Shown here: positions 14,303-21,664 of the stretch, one piece after another
How the letters are laid out: each line of letters starts with the position of its first letter
How positions within the stretch are numbered: the stretch's first letter is position 1
Assembly (NCBI GenBank): GCA_029977605.1
Contig: JAPOKN010000013.1
Span: forward strand, 1 to 24,910
DNA: 24,910 nucleotides
Direction: 5' to 3'
From: Methanobacteriota archaeon
Lineage (GTDB): Archaea; Thermoplasmatota; Poseidoniia; MGIII; CG-Epi1
The notes under the pieces: generated by a model
What the model was told of the DNA's origin: nothing
What the model saw: only the letters and a program-made list of their open reading frames with translations
Database searches by the model: none
Program-made: the position numbers and the translations under genes

Positions 14303-15631
14303 ATGCAAGAAAACGAACCTGATTTTGAGAAACACATCGACGATATCGTAAAAGCTATCGGAGATAAGCTAGAACGCAATGTAATTGCAAACGAACTAAA
14401 AAGATATGTAGATGAATATGGAATTGATCTGTCTACAGCTAAAGAATCTATAGTAAGAAAACATTATGGAAACCCAAATGAATTGAGTGTAGCTGGAGAA
14501 AAATTACTCGCTCAAGTTGGACCTGGAGAAACTAGTGTAAGCTTCAAGGCTAAGATTATTTCGGTATACAAAAAAGAAATAAACACCAAGGAAGGATCCA
14601 AAAAGACAATTTATGAAGGTGAAATTGGAGATGCTAGTAGCAGACTAAGGTATACTTTTTGGAATGATGAATTTAAATTTCAACCAAATGATGTTGTAGA
14701 AATTTCAAATGCTTATACTAAAAGCTGGAATGATATTATTACTGTAAACATAGGCGACCGCGCAATTATGAAAAAGATTGAAGACAATGATTTAAAAGAA
14801 CTTGATTTAGGAGTTGTCAAGACTAATAACGCCCAAGCTGCACAAGAGTTAGAAGTTGTAAACCTAAAGCCAGGTATGAGAAATGTATCAGTTAAATTAA
14901 GAGTAATTGATGTTGAACCTCGTACTATAAACATAAAAGGTGAGGAAAAAGTCATTTTTGGTGGAAATATAGGCGATAAAAGTGGAACATGTCGCTTTAC
15001 TTCTTGGGAAGATCATAACATTGTGGCTGGAAAAGCTTACTCTGTAGAAAATGCATACGTTAAGGAATTCAATGGACCAGATTTGCAATTTGGCGAATAT
15101 TCAAAATTCACTGAACTCGAAGAAGAAGATCTGCCATCCCTTTCTGATTACGAAGCTGGAATGAACTATACTTTAGCTCAATTGGATGAACGTAACGGAG
15201 CGTCCGATGCAGTTATCGAAGGGCATGTCTTCAATATAAGAGAAGGAAGCGGGCTTATCTTTAGAGATAAAGAAACTAAAAGATTAATCAGAAACGGTGA
15301 CGACCGTAAAAATGCAGAACCCGATCTAAGAGTGAAAATGATATTTGATGATGGAAGTGGTTCATGTACTGCATATTTGAATCGTGAAATTACTGAGAGA
15401 TTAATTGGAAGAGATTTAGACTCATGTTTAGAATTTGTAAAAGAAAACTTTGGCCCTGAAGCTTTAGTCGAAGAAATGGAAGATGCCCTTTTACTAAAAC
15501 CTTTGAAACTAAGAGGCTTCGCACGATCTGATGAATATGGATTGTCATTCTTTGCAAAATCTTGTGAACCCGCTACTGAAATTGATGTTCCGAACGCAGC
15601 CAGACAATTCCTCGCTGCATTGGAGGGCTAA
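14303..15631 (+). CDS. Replication protein A (RPA), three OB folds, zinc finger residues lost
   Basis: This ssDNA-binding protein of 442 residues resembles euryarchaeal (haloarchaeal-type, COG1599) RPA. An N-terminal helical region is followed by three OB folds, at about 75-155 (FWNDE), 190-270 (GDKSGTCRFTSWED) and 290-420 (SGLI, then DLRVKMIFDDGSGS). In relatives a zinc ribbon Cys-x2-Cys-x8-Cys-x2-His interrupts the third fold; here those positions read Asp322, Thr325, Asp334 and Asn337, with the flanks unchanged. I start at ATG 14303, which has a well-spaced GGAG; the frame also offers GTG at 14267, adding 12 residues. The stop TAA is followed directly by the next ATG. It works with the RPA-associated protein and RadA. 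Confidence 0.9.
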   Translation: MQENEPDFEKHIDDIVKAIGDKLERNVIANELKRYVDEYGIDLSTAKESIVRKHYGNPNELSVAGEKLLAQVGPGETSVSFKAKIISVYKKEINTKEGSKKTIYEGEIGDASSRLRYTFWNDEFKFQPNDVVEISNAYTKSWNDIITVNIGDRAIMKKIEDNDLKELDLGVVKTNNAQAAQELEVVNLKPGMRNVSVKLRVIDVEPRTINIKGEEKVIFGGNIGDKSGTCRFTSWEDHNIVAGKAYSVENAYVKEFNGPDLQFGEYSKFTELEEEDLPSLSDYEAGMNYTLAQLDERNGASDAVIEGHVFNIREGSGLIFRDKETKRLIRNGDDRKNAEPDLRVKMIFDDGSGSCTAYLNREITERLIGRDLDSCLEFVKENFGPEALVEEMEDALLLKPLKLRGFARSDEYGLSFFAKSCEPATEIDVPNAARQFLAALEG

Positions 15632-16606
15632 ATGGCGCAACGAAGAGAACCAGGAATTCTTGTTCTAGCTAAGGAATTAAATGGAGCAATAGAAAAACAC
15701 GTAGAAGATAGAGAATATTCACCTACTTACTTAATTTCAGAAATTGGAGGAAAATTATCTCGCGTACTAATTGCTGGAGTGCTAGATCAATTGGAAAATC
15801 GAGGTTCAGAAAGCGACCCTTTCTATACTGCAAGAGTCATTGACCCTAATGGAGACTTTTACTATCTCCAAGCAGGGCAATATAATCCAGAAGGCGCCTC
15901 TGCATTATCTAAACTAGAAAATGGAGTGCCTATTCTTTGCGTTGGTAAGGTAAGAGCAAGAACTCCTGAAGACAGTGAAAGAACATACGTTAGTGTTCAA
16001 CCAGAAGGCGTTCGAGCAGTTTCAATGGATGAAATTAATCATTGGGCAATAAAAGCCTGTGAAGAACTAATCAAGCGCATTAATGCGACAAAAGCATTCG
16101 GTGAAAATGACGAAGAGTACAATAAAATGAATTTGACCACTCGTGAAAAAGACGGGATGCAATTAGCTAAAGAATTCTACCCAACAGTAGCTGTTGAAAA
16201 TTATAGTGCTCTTTTGTATGATTGCTTAACAAAATTAGCCAATGGAGAAGCTAATTCTGAGGAAACTTCAAACTTTACCGGTGAATTCGAACCTGCAAAT
16301 AGTACTTCAGTGAAAGAAGAAGTAATTGAACCTGCAGAAGAAAAGTCTGAACCTACCACTCAAGAAGAAACCAAAGAAGACGTTGTAGAAGAAGAGCACC
16401 CTGCACCTGAATCTTCTGAAAATGAGACTAAAGTGTTACAAACAATTAAAAAATTAGATGAAGGAGACGGAATATATTATGATGATTTAGGTATTGCCGT
16501 TTCATTAGAAGGAATTGACGGGCCTATGCTCGATGAAATATTAGATTCTTTGACTGATCAAGGTTTGATTTTTCAACCTAGATTTAATCATTACAAGGAG
16601 GCATAA
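15632..16606 (+). CDS. RPA-associated protein (RPAP, COG3390 family)
   Basis: The 324-residue product has an N-terminal OB-fold region (about 1-150), with a start typical of the family (REPGILVLAKELNGA) and an AGQYNPEG segment. It fits the euryarchaeal RPA-associated proteins encoded next to rpa, which bind RPA to form a heteromeric ssDNA-binding complex. Residues about 210-265 are an acidic, Glu/Thr/Ser-rich linker. The last 60 residues form a winged-helix-like C-terminal domain (EILDSLTDQGLIFQPRFNHY), reminiscent of the RPA32 C-terminus. It starts with zero spacing after rpa and ends directly against radA. Confidence 0.85.
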   Translation: MAQRREPGILVLAKELNGAIEKHVEDREYSPTYLISEIGGKLSRVLIAGVLDQLENRGSESDPFYTARVIDPNGDFYYLQAGQYNPEGASALSKLENGVPILCVGKVRARTPEDSERTYVSVQPEGVRAVSMDEINHWAIKACEELIKRINATKAFGENDEEYNKMNLTTREKDGMQLAKEFYPTVAVENYSALLYDCLTKLANGEANSEETSNFTGEFEPANSTSVKEEVIEPAEEKSEPTTQEETKEDVVEEEHPAPESSENETKVLQTIKKLDEGDGIYYDDLGIAVSLEGIDGPMLDEILDSLTDQGLIFQPRFNHYKEA

Positions 16607-17560
16607 ATGAGTGAAGCAAAAGTAAAAGTTGTAGAAGATTTGCCTGGAGTGGGACCTGCAATCGCAGAAAAATTAAGAGATGCTGGTTACGATACTCTTG
16701 AAGCAATAGGTACGCAAGCACCTGGCACCCTTTCGGATGCCACAGGAATTGGAAAAGAATCGTGTTCCAAGTTTATAGCTGAAGCTAGAAAAGCAGCAAA
16801 TATTGGTTCTTTCTTAACCGGAACGGAATTGATGGAGAAAAGAGCAACCGTTGGAAAACTTACAACGGGAGCTGAAGCATTTAACGAATTATTAGGCGGA
16901 GGCGTAGAAACTCAATCTATCACTGAGTTCTATGGCCAATATGGGTCTGGTAAGACTCAGTTCGTACTTCAACTAGCTGTGAATACCCTACTTCCAGTTG
17001 AACAAGGAGGCCTTGGTGGAGAAGTTGCAATAATTGACACTGAAAATACATTCAGACCTGAAAGAATTATTTCAATGTCTAAAGCACTTGATTTGGATCC
17101 TGATGAAGTATTAAGTAAAATCCATGTAGGAAGGGCATATAATTCTCACCAACAAATGCTAATGGTAGAAAAAGTTAGTGAAATTGCAAAAGAACGCCCT
17201 ATCAAAATGCTCGCCGTGGATTCATTAACTGGAGCGTTCCGTGCTGAATATATCGGAAGAGGTACACTTGCTGATAGACAAGGAAAAATTAATGCTCACA
17301 TGACGGAATTAGCTAGATTTGGAGATTTGAATAATGCTGCAGTTGTAGTTACAAATCAAGTTTCATCAAATCCTGCTGCTTTCTTTGGAGATCCTACCAA
17401 ACCAATTGGTGGAAATATTGTAGGGCACACTTCAAAATTCAGAGTTTACTTAAGAAGAGGAAAAGCTGGTAAGCGTGTTTGCAGGCTAGTTGATTCTCCT
17501 CACTTACCTGAAAATGAGGCTTTAGTGTCAATCACTGAGGATGGAATTAGAGATGGCTAA
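16607..17560 (+). CDS. radA: Archaeal recombinase RadA
   Basis: The product has 317 residues, the usual RadA size. An N-terminal helix-hairpin-helix DNA-binding domain (about 9-60, LPGVGPAIAEKL) is followed by the oligomerisation linker around Phe69. The RecA/Rad51 ATPase core has Walker A GQYGSGKT (110-117), Walker B MLAVD (201-205), the conserved FRAEYIGRG, and loop L2 before NQVSSNPAAFFGDP. It forms ATP-dependent filaments on ssDNA for strand exchange. It directly follows the RPA-associated gene (TAA then ATG). An 8-nt overlap links its stop to a 47-codon ORF. Confidence 0.97.
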   Translation: MSEAKVKVVEDLPGVGPAIAEKLRDAGYDTLEAIGTQAPGTLSDATGIGKESCSKFIAEARKAANIGSFLTGTELMEKRATVGKLTTGAEAFNELLGGGVETQSITEFYGQYGSGKTQFVLQLAVNTLLPVEQGGLGGEVAIIDTENTFRPERIISMSKALDLDPDEVLSKIHVGRAYNSHQQMLMVEKVSEIAKERPIKMLAVDSLTGAFRAEYIGRGTLADRQGKINAHMTELARFGDLNNAAVVVTNQVSSNPAAFFGDPTKPIGGNIVGHTSKFRVYLRRGKAGKRVCRLVDSPHLPENEALVSITEDGIRDG

Positions 17561-17696
17561 AGAATTAGAAAACTTCCTATCCTCACTAGAACCAAAATGG
17601 GAGGATCCTACCGAATTTGAATGGCTAAAAGAGGCTAGGATTCCTTCTTTGGAAAGAAAGATAAAATATAGTCCTTCAAACCGAACCAATTATTAA
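17553..17696 (+). CDS. Small ORF overlapping the radA stop, possible truncated gene
   Basis: ATG 17553 lies inside the radA stop (ATGGCTAA, 8-nt overlap), the same coupling style seen elsewhere in the window. The 47 residues begin MAKELENFLSSLEPKWEDPT and contain EFEWLKEARIPSLERK, which has the composition of a real soluble protein. The frame then stops at 17694-17696. Its last 62 nt overlap the 3' end of the convergent minus-strand gene, so it may be either a genuine small protein or the remnant of a longer gene cut by a rearrangement. I do not recognise the family. Confidence 0.4.
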   Translation: MAKELENFLSSLEPKWEDPTEFEWLKEARIPSLERKIKYSPSNRTNY

Positions 17697-18027
17697 TTGC
17701 AAGAGAGATAATGCTGTCGTTTTCACGATCTACCCAGGCCTGTTCCTTAGCGCTATCTTCTTCCATAAATTGATTCATTGAAGAATATCCAGAACTTCCG
17801 CCGTCGTTTACTTTGTGTTGCACATCGTCTGGCACATTGTTCGTCATGGCATTTCCAACTTTGAATGGCCAATGTTTGAAATCTTCACCTGAGGCGTATC
17901 TTCCAACTGTTGAATTGTCGATGTCTTCGTCGTCTTCTTTAGTGTGGTGTGTGCCTCTTGGAGTTTCTTCTTCATCTTTGTACTCGTAAAACGTTCCATC
18001 TGCGGGCTCATACCCTCTAATATCCAT
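17635..18027 (-). CDS. Acidic hypothetical protein coupled to the CARDB surface protein
   Basis: I do not recognise this protein. From ATG 18025-18027 it has 130 residues. The N-terminal half is acidic and probably disordered (KDEEETPRG, KEDDEDIDN). The C-terminus is more hydrophobic (LAINNWFGLKDYILSFFPKK), perhaps an amphipathic helix rather than a true membrane span. Three starts are possible: 18057 and 18042 overlap the upstream gene, and 18042 has GGAGG close by; I prefer 18027, one nt after the upstream stop, but 18042 is nearly as good. Tight coupling to the surface-protein gene suggests a joint function. Its 3' end overlaps the small ORF after radA. Confidence 0.6.
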   Translation of the reverse strand: MDIRGYEPADGTFYEYKDEEETPRGTHHTKEDDEDIDNSTVGRYASGEDFKHWPFKVGNAMTNNVPDDVQHKVNDGGSSGYSSMNQFMEEDSAKEQAWVDRENDSIISLAINNWFGLKDYILSFFPKKES

Positions 18028-18028
18028 C

Positions 18029-19528
18029 TTAGAATTCGTCATCTTCCTCCCAATCAAAATCTACTTCTTCTTTACCTCTAGTTGCAAAGTACCCTGCTAA
18101 AATAATTGAAGTAACAGAAACTAAAACCAATAATGTGATTGTTCCACCTTCAGTAACTTCATCAAGTAATGACTGTACAAAGTCTTCTTTCTCTGGTTCT
18201 GCTACAACAAGAATAAATTCAGCTACATTATTATTTTCATTAGACTCAGCAACAACGTTATTTCTGTCAACTATTACTTTGATTAAATATTCTCCGTTGC
18301 TATCAAATGTATACCTAAAAGATGTTGAAGCTGACGCTCCCGGTGTTGCAAACACTGCCGTTTCATACAATACTATTTCATTACTTCCCGAAACCCAAAT
18401 TACCGTAACGGGAATCGGATTGTAAGCAACTAATGGATCTCCTTCAGCTGAAACCGTAATATCTATTGTAAATGAATTGCCTGCCTTAACTTTAGATATT
18501 CCTGTTTGATTATTAATTTGAATATTTCCTGGAGAAATTACATTGTCTATTTCGAATCCATGGATTACAAGATATAATTCTTGTTCAGAGAAGACTTTCC
18601 AATGATTATTTTGAATATCTTTTGCTTGGATGTAGAATGAATAAGTATCACTTATTGCTTGAGCTTCATTATAGTACCAATAGAAAGATGCCTTGTAAGA
18701 TCCGTTTTGCATGGATTTCATATTAAAATCTGCCGTATAACCTTGGTTTCCAGATGAAACTCCAACTACTCCAAGCGTCCATTCGTTAGGATCAATATCT
18801 GAAGTACCAAATGCGCTCCAGACCATTACAGATACAGCAACTCGCTCAGCTGAATCTTCTATGCTAATTACTGGGAAATCTGCAAGGAAATGATTAAAAT
18901 TTACTTCAGCAATACCTGCTGGATGTTCAATACTTGAAGTTAGAATCACTATTTGTTCAGTTGATTGTCCGCCTGTTACAGGATTTTGGCCAGGATCGCC
19001 TCCTGAATATTCTATTTCTACTTCTAATTGATCATTTTGATTAAAAGACTCGTTTGTTAAATCAAAAGATATTTCAAATTTTGTTGCTTCCTCAGAAGAA
19101 TCTGTAATTGTTTTTGATTGAGATGTTGCTTGACCATCTGCCGTTCCTCCTCCAATCGTTACTGAAATTCTAAATTGGACATCTTCAACTGTTCCTTGAG
19201 TTGAGTTTGCCCAAATTGTAAACATGTGCTCACCTGAAGCAACTGAACCTGGAGTTTCTAAATCTACTACCCAGCTACCTACACTAGTCCATTGTCTATC
19301 TTGCCCAGGCCAAGAAAGTCTATTAGCTTCTTGAGGACAATCGCTTTGGGTATCTACATCAGATGTTGGTTGCATTGTAGATATATTTCCGTTGCCATTA
19401 TCTAAATCTCCGTAAAAAAATAAATCTAAGTCATTAAAATCTTCAGATGTTTCTGCCTGACCGGGTTGTACCAACAGTAAAAAGCTGAAAAAAGCCATTG
19501 CAACGAGGCTCTTTCTTAACATCTGCAT
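18029..19528 (-). CDS. Secreted membrane-anchored surface protein with CARDB domain
   Basis: The 499-residue product has a signal peptide at 1-25 (RKSLVAMAFFSFLLL, cut after GQA). A long beta-rich extracellular region follows. A CARDB adhesion-like domain lies at about 345-443, with the hallmark DRNNVVAESNENNN at 421-434. One membrane helix is at 461-480, then a basic RGK and an acidic aromatic tail FDWEEDDEF. Such proteins sit on the archaeal cell surface and may serve adhesion or envelope functions; the ligand is unknown. The acidic tail resembles the linker of the subtilase-transporter fusion. A short acidic protein gene follows immediately. Confidence 0.85.
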   Translation of the reverse strand: MQMLRKSLVAMAFFSFLLLVQPGQAETSEDFNDLDLFFYGDLDNGNGNISTMQPTSDVDTQSDCPQEANRLSWPGQDRQWTSVGSWVVDLETPGSVASGEHMFTIWANSTQGTVEDVQFRISVTIGGGTADGQATSQSKTITDSSEEATKFEISFDLTNESFNQNDQLEVEIEYSGGDPGQNPVTGGQSTEQIVILTSSIEHPAGIAEVNFNHFLADFPVISIEDSAERVAVSVMVWSAFGTSDIDPNEWTLGVVGVSSGNQGYTADFNMKSMQNGSYKASFYWYYNEAQAISDTYSFYIQAKDIQNNHWKVFSEQELYLVIHGFEIDNVISPGNIQINNQTGISKVKAGNSFTIDITVSAEGDPLVAYNPIPVTVIWVSGSNEIVLYETAVFATPGASASTSFRYTFDSNGEYLIKVIVDRNNVVAESNENNNVAEFILVVAEPEKEDFVQSLLDEVTEGGTITLLVLVSVTSIILAGYFATRGKEEVDFDWEEDDEF

Positions 19529-19582
19529 ACTTGTGAATCACTCGTGAGAGTACTTAAGGTTTCCTAACTTGGCTAATAAGAC

Positions 19583-20854
19583 TCAAGTTCCAAAGACTAT
19601 TCGTAAAATATCTCTCGTTCCTGGACCTAGTCCTAAAGCCAACAAAAATAAAATTAGCAAACTAATCATTTGCTTTTGATCTTCTTTATGCTCTTCATTT
19701 TCCAAGGCAATTATAACTCCAGTAACTACCAAAAATTTTAGAGGCAACATTACGATTGCCGTACCAAAAGTTTCTATGAACCAAGTTGGTAGAACATGCT
19801 TTTCAACATAGCCATAATTGTCTATTCCTAGATATGTTGCAGAACCATCGATAAAATGTCCGAAATAAAGTGTCAGATAAAGTGGATTTAACATATGTGC
19901 TGCTGGAGCCCATTTTGAATGTGAAAAAATTAAACTACCAATCAAGGAAATAAGTATTCCTATTGTCATGAACATTATCATTGTTGAATTATTATCTACT
20001 TCTCTTACTAGGTACAAATTAAAAGAGAATAAAACAAATAACAATACGAACATTATATTTGGAATTCCATGATTCGAAATAAACCAGCTTGATAACCAGA
20101 TTAATACAGTTAGAATACTTGCAATAATTACAGTATCCCAAAGCATTTCAGGATTGACTAATTCATTTTGTGACAAATTAAGATATGCTAAAATGACTAA
20201 CAACGTGCTTGCTATTCCGAAGAATATTACAGGATCTTTCAAGGGTTTACTACGCAAAAATTCTGCTGTAAGGGCTGCCGCTGAGAGTACTATCAAGACC
20301 CATGATGTTGGATGTATCCATTCTCCAGGGGCAAAATACCACCAAATTCCATAACTACCTATTGCAAAAGAAATCAAGCCTATTGCTTTTGTTTTAGAAT
20401 CTATTTCACTTTTTGATAACCAAACTCCAAGTGCTATGAAAAACAAAGCAATACCTGTTATCGTTCCATAGATTAAGGGTGAAATCATTATGTACTGAAT
20501 TGGAGGCTCAAATGCATCTGCATCTTCAAGCGTTCGTACTACTCCTCCTAATATTAACAAAGGAATCGAATTAAAAACAAATTTGTCATCTATTACTATC
20601 TTCCAATATTCTAACAACTCGTTGATAATCGTAAAGAATATAAAGAAACAAAATCCGTAAGCTATTGTATTATAAATGTTATACTTAGCTCCAGTCTTAT
20701 CACAGTCAACATCTCCAACCTCACATGCATCCGATTGAATAGGACTAACAAAATATTCTTCCCAGAATGAATTTACTTGAGGAACAAAACTAATTGCTAA
20801 AGTGGTTAATACCAAAAAACCTATTACATACTGAATTCTTTGAACTTGTTCCAT
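19583..20854 (-). CDS. DUF63 family multi-pass membrane protein
   Basis: The product has 423 residues and about ten membrane helices. It shows the DUF63 (PF01889) hallmarks in order: NIYNTIAYG, GGVVRTLEDADAFEPP, HFIDGSATYLGIDNYGYVEKHVLP, and near the C-terminus LGPGTRDILR. The family is almost confined to archaea and its function is unknown. The conserved acidic, His and Arg residues at membrane edges suggest an enzyme or ion-handling role, but that is speculation. Its ATG shares one nucleotide with the stop of the 4-TM gene upstream, so the two are probably translated together. Confidence 0.88.
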   Translation of the reverse strand: MEQVQRIQYVIGFLVLTTLAISFVPQVNSFWEEYFVSPIQSDACEVGDVDCDKTGAKYNIYNTIAYGFCFFIFFTIINELLEYWKIVIDDKFVFNSIPLLILGGVVRTLEDADAFEPPIQYIMISPLIYGTITGIALFFIALGVWLSKSEIDSKTKAIGLISFAIGSYGIWWYFAPGEWIHPTSWVLIVLSAAALTAEFLRSKPLKDPVIFFGIASTLLVILAYLNLSQNELVNPEMLWDTVIIASILTVLIWLSSWFISNHGIPNIMFVLLFVLFSFNLYLVREVDNNSTMIMFMTIGILISLIGSLIFSHSKWAPAAHMLNPLYLTLYFGHFIDGSATYLGIDNYGYVEKHVLPTWFIETFGTAIVMLPLKFLVVTGVIIALENEEHKEDQKQMISLLILFLLALGLGPGTRDILRIVFGT

Positions 20855-21276
20855 TATTGCTGTAGTGCTTCTTGCTCTCTTTTAATTCTTGCTGCCCTAA
20901 AAGACAATATACAAAAATACAGGTATTCTCCACAAATTATCAACAATACTCCTTTGGAAATATTTGCGAGACTATATTCTCCATCTAAAAATCCTAAAAT
21001 TGAATCTAAACTACCTAATACTCCGAGTAAAGCAAATACTGCAGTAACATGCATTGCGTGTTTTGCTATATCTGGGCTGTTATAAGCCACATATCCTGGA
21101 ACCAAAATTCCTAAACCAAAGATAGAAGGAATCAAAGCTGTAATCGATGCCTGTCCTGAATAAATGTAGGCTACTATACCGAATAGAACAAGAAACCCTC
21201 CCTCTATAATTGCAACAAAAGGCATATTGCCTAAAATCCAAGAAACTGTCCCTGGTTTTTCTTCTATTGTGGGCAT
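20854..21276 (-). CDS. Small four-helix membrane protein upstream of DUF63 gene
   Basis: The product has 140 residues with four hydrophobic segments (about 19-42, 45-65, 73-95, 103-125) and a charged C-terminus (RAARIKREQEALQQ). I do not recognise a family. Its stop overlaps the DUF63 start by one nt, which points to a shared role in the membrane. A TATA-like TAATTAAAA (plus-strand 21302-21310) lies about 26 bp before position 21280, so the message is probably nearly leaderless. Confidence 0.75.
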   Translation of the reverse strand: MPTIEEKPGTVSWILGNMPFVAIIEGGFLVLFGIVAYIYSGQASITALIPSIFGLGILVPGYVAYNSPDIAKHAMHVTAVFALLGVLGSLDSILGFLDGEYSLANISKGVLLIICGEYLYFCILSFRAARIKREQEALQQ

Positions 21277-21327
21277 TTCTAAATCTTCGCACCTTGAAGG
21301 GTAATTAAAATGTGTTGTTGAGTTAGA

Positions 21328-21335
21328 GATAAATA
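21328..21335 (+). promoter_or_regulatory. Candidate TATA box for the pterin dehydratase gene
   Basis: Plus-strand GATAAATA is centred about 26 bp upstream of 21357, two nt before the ATG at 21359, predicting a leaderless message. It shares an 82-bp divergent gap with the 4-TM membrane gene. Confidence 0.4.
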
Positions 21336-21358
21336 GTGTTGATTTCGTCCTATGGGTA

Positions 21359-21658
21359 ATGGGCTTACTTAAAGAGGATGAAATTGCAAGTCGAACTAGA
21401 ATGATTGGGCCTTGGGATTATGACCCCGAAGAAAAAATGTTAGTGCGAGAAACTACGTTCAAAGATTTCAAAGAAGCTATAGGTTTCATAAACAAGTTAG
21501 CTGAAATTGCTGAAAAAATAAACCACCACCCCGATATGACCGTTTGTGAATATAATCGTGTAATAGTTGCTACTACAACTCATGATAAAGGTGGAATTAC
21601 CGATAATGATATTCGTATTGCACAAGAATTTGAAAGTATCTTAGAAACATATGACTAG
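21359..21658 (+). CDS. Pterin-4a-carbinolamine dehydratase
   Basis: The 99 residues match the PCD/DCoH family length and pattern. The active-site histidines are in INHHPD (His56, His57), then TTTHDKGGITDNDIRIAQ (His75), preceded by the FKEAIGFINKLAEIAEK helix. The enzyme dehydrates 4a-hydroxytetrahydropterin formed by aromatic amino acid hydroxylases; in organisms without such hydroxylases it may act in molybdopterin or other pterin metabolism. No hydroxylase is in the window. The earlier ATG at 21352 stops after six codons, so 21359 is the start. The PlsC gene follows after 6 nt. Confidence 0.9.
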   Translation: MGLLKEDEIASRTRMIGPWDYDPEEKMLVRETTFKDFKEAIGFINKLAEIAEKINHHPDMTVCEYNRVIVATTTHDKGGITDNDIRIAQEFESILETYD

Positions 21659-21664
21659 TGCTTC

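Noticed and set aside
19530..19550. Short inverted arms (TCAC-TC-GTGA) upstream of the CARDB protein gene
   Set aside because: Only 4-bp arms; such elements are expected by chance and there is no second copy to support an operator.
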